A DNA stretch of 39,425 nt, taken from assembly GCA_002339345.1 (NCBI GenBank), contig DDKM01000036.1, positions 848-40,272 of the forward strand, written 5' to 3'. The notes under the pieces were generated by a model, which was not told the origin of the DNA, ran no database searches, and was given only the letters and a program-made list of their open reading frames with translations. Shown one piece after another: positions 8,230 through 16,020 of the stretch. The stretch is from Firmicutes bacterium UBA2598. Lineage in GTDB: Bacteria > Bacillota > PH28-bin88. Within the stretch, counting starts at the first letter, position 1; every line of letters starts with the position of its first letter. The translations under genes and the position numbers were made by a program.

Positions 8230-8397
8230 TTACTGGGGATCGAAATACATCTGGTGCTGGCCGGGCGGAAGGTTGCGGTAGCATTCCGGACATAGCTCCC
8301 CTTTACCGGGTACAACCACGGGATCGGTTTCCAGGATCCTTTCCATTAAGCGTAGGTTTTGGCCGCAGTTCAGGCAGTGTCCCTGCTCCATACCCAC
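8230..8397 (-). CDS. Small zinc-ribbon protein, 55 residues
   Basis: A minus-strand frame that starts at GTG 8397, 9 nt after GGAGG (8411-8407), and stops with TAA at 8232-8230. The protein has two CxxC knuckles, GHCLNCGQNL and GELCPECYRNL, separated by 24 residues (LRLMERILETDPVVVPGKG), which is the layout of a treble-clef or zinc-ribbon metal site. The remainder is polar, with no membrane helix. Function is unknown; comparable proteins bind nucleic acid or serve as folding or metal-handling adaptors. A terminator matching its orientation lies 107 nt downstream. Confidence 0.7.
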   Translation of the reverse strand: MGMEQGHCLNCGQNLRLMERILETDPVVVPGKGELCPECYRNLPPGQHQMYFDPQ

Positions 8398-8548
8398 TTC
8401 AACCCACCTCCAAAAATGTATTGATTCTAGTATGCCGCCCTGGTTGAGAAAAAATTTATCTTCACCGCCTTGTCAGTTAATCCAATCACCCTTCCGCAGC
8501 CTGCAGCATAAGATGCAATCCGGGATCTGCCACTATGGGGGTGACAGC

Positions 8549-8917
8549 ATGGATTACGGGTGGCCTGTTTTCCTGGGCCTGGCGGTAGCAGCAGTGGCTG
8601 CAGCCGGGATGTCTGCCAGGCGAGAAATGTGCCGTCCCGGCCAGGTGGTGAGGGTGGTGCTTTATGTACGAAACGGAGAGGAGGTACTGGAAGGGATCAT
8701 CCGTACAATTCTGACCTGGCAGGCGTTGGGGTGGCCACTGGAGTTGGCGGCGGTGGACCTTGGCTCCGGCGACCGGTCGCCACTGATCCTGCACCGGCTG
8801 CTGGCTGATTGGCACACTGGGGATGACCGGCGGTGGGAGGTGTTTCCGGTACACCTTACCCAGGATTGTGATGCTCGCCGGTTGTTAAGGGGGGTGCGGG
8901 AGCGGGTACGGGGCTAG
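8549..8917 (+). CDS. Membrane-anchored protein with a glycosyltransferase-2-like N-terminal half-fold
   Basis: 122 residues from ATG 8549, which follows GGGGGTGAC. Residues 4-20 (GWPVFLGLAVAAVAAAG) form one membrane anchor. The following domain starts VRVVLYVRNGEEVLEGIIRTILTW and continues LELAAVDLGSGDRSPLILHRLL. That resembles the first beta-alpha-beta unit of GT-A glycosyltransferases (VRNEE... then VVDDGSTDRT), but the second acidic residue of the usual DDGS is changed to DLGS and the rest of a catalytic domain is absent. It is therefore unlikely to be a working transferase. It precedes comFA by 109 nt. The resemblance is by eye, and the call is tentative. Confidence 0.5.
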   Translation: MDYGWPVFLGLAVAAVAAAGMSARREMCRPGQVVRVVLYVRNGEEVLEGIIRTILTWQALGWPLELAAVDLGSGDRSPLILHRLLADWHTGDDRRWEVFPVHLTQDCDARRLLRGVRERVRG

Positions 8918-9026
8918 ACCTCTGGCGTTCAAGCATGTCCAGATTATTCATTGAACCTGCTTTCACTGCAGGAATTTTTGTTTCCGCCCGGATCAAGGCA
9001 GGAATGGAGCTACCCTTGCCGAAATA

Positions 9027-10892
9027 ATGCACCAATTGGCAAAATACGGTATGAATCTGTTTCTCGGAGGTGCCGTGGTGGGCAGTCCCAAGGGTTTGGT
9101 CTATGCCCTGGCAGCAGGTGGCGGGTGGCGCATTTTCGTCACCCATGACCCTGCCCTGGACCGGGCCTACTGGCAAGACAGCGGCGAGGACTGTAGATTG
9201 TTTGTTTTGAGTTTTCCCCTGCCCCAGGGCATCGCCCACAGCCTCCAGCAAAGATTGGCTGGTAAAACATGGCCAACAGGGGAAGCGGGATTGGCAGCCA
9301 TGGCTGGGTTGCTGGCGAAGGAGACACGGCGATGGTTAACCGTCTTGCCAGACCTGCGGTTGGTGGAGAACGGGTGGGAGGAAGTGCAGCCGGACAGGCG
9401 AACATTGCCGGATGCCGAGTCCATTGACCAGGTGCGGGCTGTTCTGACCGGCCGGGTGCTGCTACTGCCGGAAGTGGCGCGGGCTTTGCACGATAGGGGG
9501 GTGTATCCCGCTGCACCGCTGGTGGACGTGTTACAGGTTCTCTACCTCGCGGGTGAGGTGGAACGCCGGCCGGGTGTGGTATGGGATGGCCTGGGGGGAA
9601 GTTGTGCGCGCTGTGGACAAGCCGGGGAGATCCATGCCAGTCCCTGTGCCGATTGTGGGACCACCGGTTGTATTTACTGTGCGGCTTGTGCGGCCATGGG
9701 TGAGGCCCGCCAGTGCCGCCCCTTGTTTTTGAAACCTGGTCTGGAGGCTATCACAGGGCAGCCCCGGGTGGGAGAGGTTCACCTTGGCTTTGAACTTACT
9801 CCTGCCCAGGCTGACGCCTCCCTGGCCCTGGTGGACAGCCTGTATGGCCAGGGAAAGGACTGCCTGGTATGGGCGGCCTGTGGTGCGGGAAAGACGGAGG
9901 TGGCCTTTCAGGCCATTGCCCGGGCCCTGGAAGATGGATACCGGGTAATGGTGGCCATCCCGCGCCGGGATGTGGTGCGGGAACTGGAACCCCGCCTGGC
10001 TGCTGCCTTTCCCCTGGCCAGGATTGCCGCCCTGTACGGGGGGGCGCCGGACAAGTTCCGGGATGCCGACCTGGTGGTAGCCACTACCCATCAGGCCCTT
10101 CGTTTTTACCAGCAGTTTTACTTGGTGGTGCTGGATGAAGTGGATGCCTTTCCCTACCATGGCAATCCCATGCTGTATCTTGCTGTGGACCGGGCAAGAC
10201 GGCCGGGGGGGCGGACCCTTTATCTGACTGCCACCCCGCCCGTTAACCTGCGGGAGATGGCGGTGAAGGGGGAACTGGGCCTTGTCTACCTGCCGGCCAG
10301 GCCCCACGGCTATCCCTTGCCGGAGCCGGAAATAGTGCTGGCCCGGGCGCTGTCTGACCGTGGCGGTAGGAGTATCCTTGCCCCTGAGGTGCTGGAGATT
10401 ATCCACCGCAGCGTGGAAGGAGATATGGCCCAGGTGTTCGTTTTTGTTCCTACCGTATACATGGCTTCCCGGGTGGGCGAAATTTTGCGGGAGTCCCTGC
10501 AGAAACCTCCTTATAACTTCCCCGGTGACTGGGTCCAGTACGCCCATGCCAGGGATCCGGACAGGGAAAGGAAGCGGGAGGCCTTCACCCGGGGCGATTT
10601 CCCGGTGTTGGTGACTACTACCATTATGGAGCGCGGTGTCACCATTCCCCGTGTCAACGTGGCGGTGCTCTTTGCCGAGGATGAGCGGGTATTTGATGAG
10701 GGCACCCTGGTGCAGATGGCCGGTCGTTCCGGCCGCTCTGCCCTGCATCCGGCAGGGAGGGTGTGGTTTGTGGGGAGCCGCCGGTCCAGGCCCATGCTGG
10801 AGGCCCGGCGGCACATCCGGTACCTTAACCAGGAAGCGGGGCGGCGGGGCTATCTGGTGAGCAGGCCGGAAACGGGGAGGGGGGGATGTTGA
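9027..10892 (+). CDS. comFA: ComFA-like DEAD/DEAH-box DNA helicase
   Basis: A 621-residue superfamily 2 helicase. ComFA powers uptake of single-stranded DNA across the membrane during transformation in B. subtilis. Visible elements are a four-cysteine zinc finger at about 193-230 (CARCGQAGEI...CADCGTTGCIYC), Walker A AACGAGKTE near 285, a DEVD box at about 368 (VVLDEVDAF), TATPP, and the C-terminal lobe with FVPTV, TTTIMERGVTIPRVNVAV and QMAGRSGRS. The roughly 190 residues before the zinc finger are longer than in B. subtilis ComFA (463 residues) and match nothing I know. The start is uncertain: ATG 9027 lacks a close ribosome site, while in-frame GTG 9078 lies 7 nt after GGAGG. It overlaps comFC by 7 nt, so the two are translationally coupled. 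Confidence 0.85.
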   Translation: MHQLAKYGMNLFLGGAVVGSPKGLVYALAAGGGWRIFVTHDPALDRAYWQDSGEDCRLFVLSFPLPQGIAHSLQQRLAGKTWPTGEAGLAAMAGLLAKETRRWLTVLPDLRLVENGWEEVQPDRRTLPDAESIDQVRAVLTGRVLLLPEVARALHDRGVYPAAPLVDVLQVLYLAGEVERRPGVVWDGLGGSCARCGQAGEIHASPCADCGTTGCIYCAACAAMGEARQCRPLFLKPGLEAITGQPRVGEVHLGFELTPAQADASLALVDSLYGQGKDCLVWAACGAGKTEVAFQAIARALEDGYRVMVAIPRRDVVRELEPRLAAAFPLARIAALYGGAPDKFRDADLVVATTHQALRFYQQFYLVVLDEVDAFPYHGNPMLYLAVDRARRPGGRTLYLTATPPVNLREMAVKGELGLVYLPARPHGYPLPEPEIVLARALSDRGGRSILAPEVLEIIHRSVEGDMAQVFVFVPTVYMASRVGEILRESLQKPPYNFPGDWVQYAHARDPDRERKREAFTRGDFPVLVTTTIMERGVTIPRVNVAVLFAEDERVFDEGTLVQMAGRSGRSALHPAGRVWFVGSRRSRPMLEARRHIRYLNQEAGRRGYLVSRPETGRGGC

Positions 10893-11686
10893 ACCACAGG
10901 GGCAGACTTTGGGAGGGGTTTTTGGATTTGCTATTCCCGCCCTCGCCCCGTTGCTGGGGATGTAATGCACCCGGGGGCCTGGATGGGAGGGGATTGTGTC
11001 GCGTGTGTGTTGCGGAAATGTCCGGGTGGAAAAGGGTCAATTTCCCCTGCCGGGTGTGCGGGCGGCTGATGGATCAGCCGGGATTGTGCAGGCGATGTGG
11101 TAAGGGGTTGCCGCCCTTTGTGGTAGCCCGGGCGGCCGGTCCCTTTCGGGGTTGCTTGAAAAACGCCGTGACCCGGTTGAAGTTCGCCGGGAGGCGGGAG
11201 CTGGCCAAACCCTTGGGGGATCTCCTGGCCACGGTGGTAGCCGGTGAACCCCAGCTGGCTGGCGCTGTGGTGGTGGTGCCGGTTCCCCTGGCCCCGGCCC
11301 GGTTAGCGGAGCGGGGCTATAACCAGGCCGTTCTGTTGGCCCGCCGTTTGGCATGGAACCTGAACTTGCCGGTGGATGAACATAGTCTGGTGCGGCTTGT
11401 CCATACCCCGCCCCAGGCCGCGCTGAACCGGCCGCAACGGTTAAAGAACCTGCAGGAGGCCTTCCGGGTGAGTGATCGGGGACGGCTGCAAGGCCGGCAT
11501 GTTTTGCTGGTGGATGACATTTTGACCACCGGCGCCACCGCTGCGGAATGCTGCCGGGCATTGTTGCGGGGAGGCGCCGGCTCCATCGGGGTGGTGACGG
11601 TAGCTACAGCCATGGAGCATCCCTTCGACAATAAAACCACCCAGAACATGGAAAATATGACATTATTCCCCCTTTCCCCAACCTAA
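10886..11686 (+). CDS. comFC: ComFC-like amidophosphoribosyltransferase-fold protein
   Basis: 266 residues. The N-terminus carries a cysteine-rich zinc site (CWGCNAP, CRVCVAEM, then CRVCGR and CRRCGKGLPP). A phosphoribosyltransferase fold follows, with the VPVPLAPARLAERGYNQ segment and the PRPP loop VLLVDDILTTGATAAEC near residue 210. ComFC/GntX proteins act in DNA uptake in competent bacteria and are widespread in species not known to be transformable. ATG 10886 is preceded by GGGAGGGGGG and overlaps the comFA stop codon. The last 20 residues (HPFDNKTTQNMENMTLF) look like an unstructured tail beyond the usual end of the family. Confidence 0.88.
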   Translation: MLNHRGRLWEGFLDLLFPPSPRCWGCNAPGGLDGRGLCRVCVAEMSGWKRVNFPCRVCGRLMDQPGLCRRCGKGLPPFVVARAAGPFRGCLKNAVTRLKFAGRRELAKPLGDLLATVVAGEPQLAGAVVVVPVPLAPARLAERGYNQAVLLARRLAWNLNLPVDEHSLVRLVHTPPQAALNRPQRLKNLQEAFRVSDRGRLQGRHVLLVDDILTTGATAAECCRALLRGGAGSIGVVTVATAMEHPFDNKTTQNMENMTLFPLSPT

Positions 11687-11744
11687 TCCACAGCTAAAAC
11701 CCAGACAGGCCGGGTTACTAACAGACTTACCCACATTATCCACA
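11685..11744 (+). promoter_or_regulatory. Cluster of three DnaA-box-like sequences
   Basis: The comFC-transporter intergenic region holds TTATCCACA (11736-11744), a perfect match to the TTATNCACA consensus. Directly abutting it is TTACCCACA (11727-11735), and further up TAATCCACA (11685-11693), each with one mismatch. All three point the same way. No replication genes are nearby, so this is not oriC; DnaA titration or transcriptional control is possible. Confidence 0.45.
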
Positions 11745-11830
11745 GTTTCTGGCGGGTTTCCCCCCCTCTGTGGAGGCTGTTTTCGACACGGCGGGAGGGA
11801 AGGTGAAGGTGGAATGCCACAAAAATGATC

Positions 11831-11859
11831 ATTGTCTGGCAGGACATCCCTTTGTATAA
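11831..11859 (+). promoter_or_regulatory. Sigma-A-type promoter of the amino-acid transporter operon
   Basis: TTGTCT (11831-11836), 17-nt spacer, TATAAT (11854-11859). The start codon of the binding-protein gene lies about 40 nt downstream. The DnaA-like boxes end 86 nt before the -35 box. Confidence 0.7.
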
Positions 11860-11900
11860 TCGATCTTAGTGTGGAAATATCGTCAAGGAGGAAGATTAGA

Positions 11901-12683
11901 ATGCCAAAGAAATGGCTAATTTGCCTGGCCGGCGCGCTTGTTTTGTCGCTGGCCCTGGCCGGATGTGGCGGCGGGAAACAGCCAGAGGTCCCTACAGGCG
12001 GCAATGAACCGCCAAAAGTGGCGCTGAAGGTCGGTACCGAGGCGGCCTACGCTCCCTTTGAGTATGAGGAAAATGGTCAGATTACCGGTTTTGACGCCGA
12101 CCTGATCCGTGCTGTGGCGCAGGCCATCGGCATGGAGGCCCAGCTTACCCATGTGGAGTGGGATGGCCTATTCCCCGCCCTGGATGTGGGGACGGTGGAT
12201 GTAGTGATTTCCGCCATGACCATTACCGATGAGCGGCTGCTGGAAGTGGACTTCTCCGACCCCTATTTTGAGGCCCGCCAGATTATCGCAGTGAAGCAGG
12301 GCGCCGCCATCACCGGCATGAAGGACCTGGTGGGTAAAAAGGTGGGTGTGCAGTCCAACACCACCGGGCATTATGCCGTGGAAAAACTGCCAGGCATGAA
12401 GGACAAGGATATCATCAAGTTCCCCACCACTCCCGATGCCCTGTATAATCTGGGCAGCGGAGCGGTAGCCGCCGTGGTGGCGGATGAGCCGGTGGTACTC
12501 AACTTCATTAAGCACAACCCGGAAATGAAGCTGGCCACCGTCACCGACGAATTTGAAAAGGAATACTACGGCATTGCCCTCAAAAAGGGCAACCCCTTGG
12601 TGCAAAAAATCAACGAAGGCTTGGCCAAAGTGGTGGAAAGCGGGGAATATGACAGGATTTATAACAAGTACTTTGGTAAATAG
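11901..12683 (+). CDS. Polar amino-acid ABC transporter, substrate-binding lipoprotein
   Basis: A 260-residue solute-binding protein of the family 3 (GlnH/HisJ) type. A lipoprotein signal MPKKWLICLAGALVLSLA ends in the lipobox LAGC, so Cys 21 would be lipidated and anchored outside the membrane. The mature part has the family signatures VGTEAAYAPFEYEENGQITGFDADLIRAVAQ and the ATTDERLLEVDFSDPYF-like segment MTITDERLLEVDFSDPYFE. The ligand is probably a polar amino acid such as glutamine, but sequence alone does not decide. ATG 11901 follows AAGGAGG by 9 nt. It heads a three-gene operon with permease and ATPase, driven by the promoter at 11831-11859. Confidence 0.92.
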   Translation: MPKKWLICLAGALVLSLALAGCGGGKQPEVPTGGNEPPKVALKVGTEAAYAPFEYEENGQITGFDADLIRAVAQAIGMEAQLTHVEWDGLFPALDVGTVDVVISAMTITDERLLEVDFSDPYFEARQIIAVKQGAAITGMKDLVGKKVGVQSNTTGHYAVEKLPGMKDKDIIKFPTTPDALYNLGSGAVAAVVADEPVVLNFIKHNPEMKLATVTDEFEKEYYGIALKKGNPLVQKINEGLAKVVESGEYDRIYNKYFGK

Positions 12684-12790
12684 GAGGGCGGTTCTTTAAT
12701 TCCAGGCGGGGGCCCACGGTTACCCAGGCTCCCGTCTTTCCGTTCACCTATGGCCAGTTCATTTGTCTCATTACCGGGAGGGATGCTGGG

Positions 12791-13474
12791 GTGAGTTACA
12801 CCTTCCAATGGTACCTGGTCCAGAACAACATGCCCAAATTGCTGGCAGCCGCCCTGGTTACCCTGGAACTGACCGCTTTGGCCATTGCCATTGGGGTGGT
12901 GCTGGGCCTTTTGGTTAGCCTGGCCCGCATGTCCGGGGTGAAACCCCTGGCCTGGGTGGCCTCTGCCTATGTGGACTTTTTCCGGGGGACCCCCCTATTA
13001 GTACAGATTTTCCTCATCCATTACGGGGTTTCCAGCTTTTTCGGCTACACCCCTGTGCCCTTCATTTCCGCCGTGGCAGCCCTGGGCATCAACAGCGGGG
13101 CCTATGTGGCGGAGATCTTCCGGGGTGGCATCCAGGCGGTGGACCGGGGCCAGATGGAGGCCGCCCGCTCCCTGGGGATGTCCTGGGGACAGTCCATGCG
13201 CCATGTGGTCATTCCCCAGGCCTTTCGCATCAGCGTCCCGGCCCTGGGCAATGAGGTAATCGCCCTGTTAAAGGATACCTCCCTGGTGGCGGTGATCTCC
13301 GTGGTGGAACTGATGAACCAGGGACGGCTCATCGTTGGCCGTACACCGCGTTACCTGGAAGTATACCTCACCATCGCCATCCTTTATTTTGTGATGACCA
13401 AATCCATTGCCTTCCTGGTGGGCAGGCTGGAAAGGAGGCTGAAAACCGGTGATCACGGTAACCGACCTCTATAA
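12791..13474 (+). CDS. Polar amino-acid ABC transporter, permease
   Basis: 227 residues with about five transmembrane helices, of the His/Glu/Gln/Arg/opine permease family. TLELTALAIAIGVVLGLLVSLARMS begins the membrane domain. The EAA loop that contacts the ATPase is present as EAARSLGMSWGQSMRHVVIPQAFR near residue 120. The sequence FFRGTPLLVQIFL is also typical of this family. GTG 12791 follows GGGAGGG by 8 nt. The gene overlaps the ATPase gene by 26 nt, and the 107-nt gap after the binding-protein gene contains no terminator. Confidence 0.92.
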   Translation: MSYTFQWYLVQNNMPKLLAAALVTLELTALAIAIGVVLGLLVSLARMSGVKPLAWVASAYVDFFRGTPLLVQIFLIHYGVSSFFGYTPVPFISAVAALGINSGAYVAEIFRGGIQAVDRGQMEAARSLGMSWGQSMRHVVIPQAFRISVPALGNEVIALLKDTSLVAVISVVELMNQGRLIVGRTPRYLEVYLTIAILYFVMTKSIAFLVGRLERRLKTGDHGNRPL

Positions 13475-14171
13475 AAATTTCGGCCGGCTGGCAGTGCTGA
13501 GGGGCGTTTCCTGCCACATTAAGGAAGGTGAAGTGGTGGTGGTGATCGGACCCAGTGGCTCCGGTAAAAGTACCTTCCTGCGCTGCCTGAATCATCTGGA
13601 AACTATTACCAGTGGTGAAATCGTCATCGACGGGATTCGGCTGACGGACCGGGAAACGGATATCAACAAGATCCGGCGGGAAGTGGGGATGGTGTTCCAG
13701 CGCTTCAACCTTTTTCCCCACAAGACCGCCCTGGGGAATATCACCCTGGCGCCGGTGACGGTGAAGGGAATGCCGCTTTCAGAGGCTGAGAAGCTGGGAC
13801 GGCGCTTGCTGGCCAAAGTGGGGCTGGCAGAGAAGGCGGATGCCTACCCCGACCAGCTTTCCGGCGGGCAGCAGCAGCGGGTGGCCATCGCCCGGGCGCT
13901 GGCCATGGAGCCGCGGGTGATGCTCTTTGACGAACCCACCTCCGCCCTGGACCCGGAAATGGTGGGGGAGGTGCTGGCGGTGATGAAGGATCTGGCCCGG
14001 GAAGGGATGACCATGGTGGTGGTATCCCACGAAATGGGGTTTGCCCGGGAGGTGGGTGACCGGGTATTCTTTATGGATGAGGGTTGCATCGTCGAGGAGG
14101 GTACCCCTGCGGAAATTTTTGGCAATCCCCGTCATGAAAGGACCAAGGCCTTTTTAAGTAAAATCCTGTAA
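13449..14171 (+). CDS. Polar amino-acid ABC transporter, ATP-binding protein
   Basis: A 240-residue ABC ATPase of the GlnQ/HisP type that energises the transporter encoded just upstream. Motifs in order are Walker A GPSGSGKST (about 35-43), the Q-loop region VFQRFNLFPH, the signature LSGGQQQRVAIARAL, Walker B VMLFDEPTSALD, and the switch histidine in VVVSHEMGFA. The GTG start at 13449 lies within the end of the permease gene, about 11 nt after AAAGGAGG, indicating coupled translation. No terminator follows before the cold-shock promoter 41 nt downstream. Confidence 0.92.
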   Translation: MITVTDLYKNFGRLAVLRGVSCHIKEGEVVVVIGPSGSGKSTFLRCLNHLETITSGEIVIDGIRLTDRETDINKIRREVGMVFQRFNLFPHKTALGNITLAPVTVKGMPLSEAEKLGRRLLAKVGLAEKADAYPDQLSGGQQQRVAIARALAMEPRVMLFDEPTSALDPEMVGEVLAVMKDLAREGMTMVVVSHEMGFAREVGDRVFFMDEGCIVEEGTPAEIFGNPRHERTKAFLSKIL

Positions 14172-14212
14172 CATCATTCTGCCGCCTTTTCCTGCCGAAG
14201 GCCTTCCGTGGT

Positions 14213-14242
14213 TTGACATTGGCCGCAGGCGGGTGATATAAT
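14213..14242 (+). promoter_or_regulatory. Strong extended -10 promoter of the cold-shock gene
   Basis: Perfect TTGACA (14213-14218), 18-nt spacer, perfect TATAAT (14237-14242) with TGA directly before it (extended -10). The roughly 50-nt 5' leader before the ATG at 14298 is shorter than that of cold-inducible cspA mRNAs. Confidence 0.8.
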
Positions 14243-14297
14243 AAGCACGCTTGTGGTTTACCACGGGGATTTGGAAGTTTAGGAGGAATGCAAGGAA

Positions 14298-14495
14298 ATG
14301 CAAGGTCGGGTAAAATGGTTTAATCAGGAAAAGGGCTATGGCTTCATCGAGCGGGAAGACGGTGGCGACGTGTTTGTCCACTTTTCCGCCATTCAGGAGC
14401 AGGGTTTCAAAACCCTGGCGGAGGGCCAGCAGGTGGAATTTGAAATTATCGATGGTCCCCGCGGTCCCCAGGCGGCTAATGTGGTAAAACTTTAA
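14298..14495 (+). CDS. Cold-shock domain protein
   Basis: 65 residues, a complete single cold-shock domain (OB fold) that binds single-stranded RNA or DNA. RNP1 is KGYGFIE and RNP2 is VFVHFSAI. The family hallmarks MQGRVKWFN at the N-terminus and PRGPQAANVVKL at the C-terminus are present. Proteins of this type melt RNA structure and act as transcription antiterminators. The gene is monocistronic, with a near-consensus promoter and a strong terminator. AGGAGG lies 11 nt before the ATG, and an additional out-of-frame ATG at 14288 lies only 2 nt after the same site. Confidence 0.95.
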   Translation: MQGRVKWFNQEKGYGFIEREDGGDVFVHFSAIQEQGFKTLAEGQQVEFEIIDGPRGPQAANVVKL

Positions 14496-14505
14496 CAGCA
14501 ATCAA

Positions 14506-14537
14506 CCCTGGCCTTGGGGCCAGGGCTTTGTTTTGTT
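14506..14537 (+). terminator. Rho-independent terminator of the cold-shock gene
   Basis: Perfect 8-bp stem CCCTGGCC / GGCCAGGG with a TTGG loop, followed by the U-rich tail CTTTGTTTTGTT. Confidence 0.9.
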
Positions 14538-14609
14538 CAATGAATGGCAGGATTTTTTACTCCGGTCGGGAATACTTATAGTAAAAGCCACGCGGCCTGA
14601 AAGGAGAGG

Positions 14610-15143
14610 ATGTTTAAGATGCATATTGTTGTAAGAGGCAAAAACATCCCCATTACCGATGCCCTAAGGGAGTACGTGGAGAAAAGGCTGCGCAAACTGG
14701 AAAAATATCTGGGTGAGATCAACGAGGTCCAGGTAACCCTGATGGTGGAAAGGGAACGGCACCGGGTGGAGGTGACCATCCCCATTAACGGTCTGTTGCT
14801 GCGCGGGGAAGAGGCCACCGGCGACATGTACTCCTCGGTAGATCTGGTCATAGAGAAACTGGAAAAACAGGTGGAAAAGTATAAGACCAGGTTGAGTAAG
14901 AAGTTGCGGGGAAGATCCTTAGGTGATTTTCCCGGCACGGACAGGGAAAAGGAGGAAATTGAACCACAAATCATCCGGACCAAGCGTTTTGCCATCAAGC
15001 CCATGCCGGTGGATGAGGCCATCATGCAAATGAACCTCATCGGACACAGCTTTTACGTTTTTTCCAATGCGGAGACGGAAGAAGTAAATGTGGTGTACCG
15101 CCGGAAGGACGGCCACTACGGCCTGATTGAACCGGAGTTCTAG
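14610..15143 (+). CDS. hpf: Long-form ribosome hibernation promoting factor
   Basis: 177 residues. Residues 1-100 form the ribosome-binding HPF/YfiA domain (IVVRGKNIPITDALREYVEKRLRKLEKYL). A linker follows, then the C-terminal dimerisation domain (IIRTKRFAIKPMPVDEAIMQMNLIGHSFYVF). Long HPF dimers pair two 70S ribosomes into an inactive 100S particle in stationary phase. Two starts are possible: ATG 14610 lies only a few nt after AAGGAGAGG, while ATG 14619 has more normal spacing and yields MHIVVRGKN, the usual N-terminus. The gene is flanked by terminators on both sides, so it is transcribed alone. A weak TATAGT at 14577-14582 may be its -10 box. Confidence 0.93.
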   Translation: MFKMHIVVRGKNIPITDALREYVEKRLRKLEKYLGEINEVQVTLMVERERHRVEVTIPINGLLLRGEEATGDMYSSVDLVIEKLEKQVEKYKTRLSKKLRGRSLGDFPGTDREKEEIEPQIIRTKRFAIKPMPVDEAIMQMNLIGHSFYVFSNAETEEVNVVYRRKDGHYGLIEPEF

Positions 15144-15201
15144 CCACAGACCACTGGATAACACATATTTGCACAGGACTTGCCGGAAGCGCTACCGGCA
15201 G

Positions 15202-15230
15202 CAGCCGGGGTACCGCCCCGGCTGTTTTTC
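15202..15230 (+). terminator. Rho-independent terminator of hpf
   Basis: Perfect 9-bp stem CAGCCGGGG / CCCCGGCTG with a TACCG loop, then TTTTTC. Confidence 0.92.
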
Positions 15231-15271
15231 TACAATTTTCCCCGCCTTGGGATATTTGTTAAAAGGAAATT

Positions 15272-15892
15272 ATGGGCCGGGGTCGAAAAGAGACAGGAGA
15301 AAATCCGGGGGCGGTGGAACACTTGATACCGGAAGCACTGATTCTGGGCTACCTCATCGGGAGGGTGCGGGGCGGGCGTCTTAAACGAATCAGGCAGGTG
15401 TCCGTAAAATGGTTGCCTTTGGCTATCATGGCGGCATGCCTGCCCTGGGCGCTGGAGGTTTTGGTATACAGGGGTTGGTGGTCAGAAGGGCTGCCATGGA
15501 TCAAACCGGTGTGGATGGTGTCACTGGCGGTGCTGTTATTGTGGGGACACCTGAACCGGAACCAGCCGGGTTTTAAAATACTGGGCCTCGGCCTGGGGTG
15601 CAACCTGCTGGCCCTGGCCGCCAATGGGGGCGCGATGCCGGTTGCTGCGGGGGGGCTGGCGGCGGAATGGGCGAGACTTTCCGCAGCCAAATGGGGTGCC
15701 CTGCAGTTGTTGATTACCGAGCCACGATTGGCCATCCTGGGGGACAGCATATTTGTCCCGTACCTCTGGCCCCGGTCCATCAGTGTGGGTGATGTGCTGG
15801 TTTCCCTGGGGCTCTTGTTGTTTGTCCAGCAGGCTATGCAGGTGCGCCACAATTACAAGTTCGTTTCCACCCGTTACCGCCGGTTGTCATAA
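15272..15892 (+). CDS. DUF5317-type membrane protein
   Basis: About 206 residues with four or five hydrophobic segments. The N-terminal EALILGYLIGRVRGGRLKRI and the central GLGLGCNLLALAANGGAMPVA are the conserved features of DUF5317, a family of membrane proteins without known function. The short amphipathic stretch FVPYLWPRSISVGDVLVSLGLLLFVQQAM closes the protein. The frame is open from ATG 15272 (after AAAAGGAAA). In-frame TTG 15323 would give MIPEALILGYLIGR, closer to the family N-terminus, so the true start may be there. Its location just before secA has no obvious functional meaning. Confidence 0.7.
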   Translation: MGRGRKETGENPGAVEHLIPEALILGYLIGRVRGGRLKRIRQVSVKWLPLAIMAACLPWALEVLVYRGWWSEGLPWIKPVWMVSLAVLLLWGHLNRNQPGFKILGLGLGCNLLALAANGGAMPVAAGGLAAEWARLSAAKWGALQLLITEPRLAILGDSIFVPYLWPRSISVGDVLVSLGLLLFVQQAMQVRHNYKFVSTRYRRLS

Positions 15893-15909
15893 AAAGGAAA
15901 AACCTTTTC

Positions 15910-15939
15910 TTGCAAATCCATCCGGTGGAATGGTACAAT
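15910..15939 (+). promoter_or_regulatory. Extended -10 promoter upstream of secA
   Basis: TTGCAA (15910-15915), 18-nt spacer, TACAAT (15934-15939) with TGG immediately before it. The 80-nt leader to the secA TTG contains a run of nine G's (15959-15967), which may pause ribosomes or vary in length. Confidence 0.6.
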
Positions 15940-16020
15940 ACAAGGATAGGAACACCTGGGGGGGGGGAGAGAGCGACAATTCTCCTCCCTTTCATGCCTG
16001 GTAGAAAGGAAGTGGTGTGA

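Noticed and set aside
9531..10970. 479-codon open frame on the minus strand
   Set aside because: It lies antisense to the comFA-like gene with intact helicase motifs, has proline/histidine-rich composition without domains and no ribosome site. High-GC coding DNA often leaves such frames open.
11685..11744. Chromosomal replication origin
   Set aside because: Three DnaA-like boxes are present but no AT-rich unwinding region, and dnaA, dnaN, gyrB or rpmH are absent.
14172..14212. GAAGGCCTTC palindrome after the transporter ATPase as a terminator
   Set aside because: No loop of usable size and no T-rich tail.
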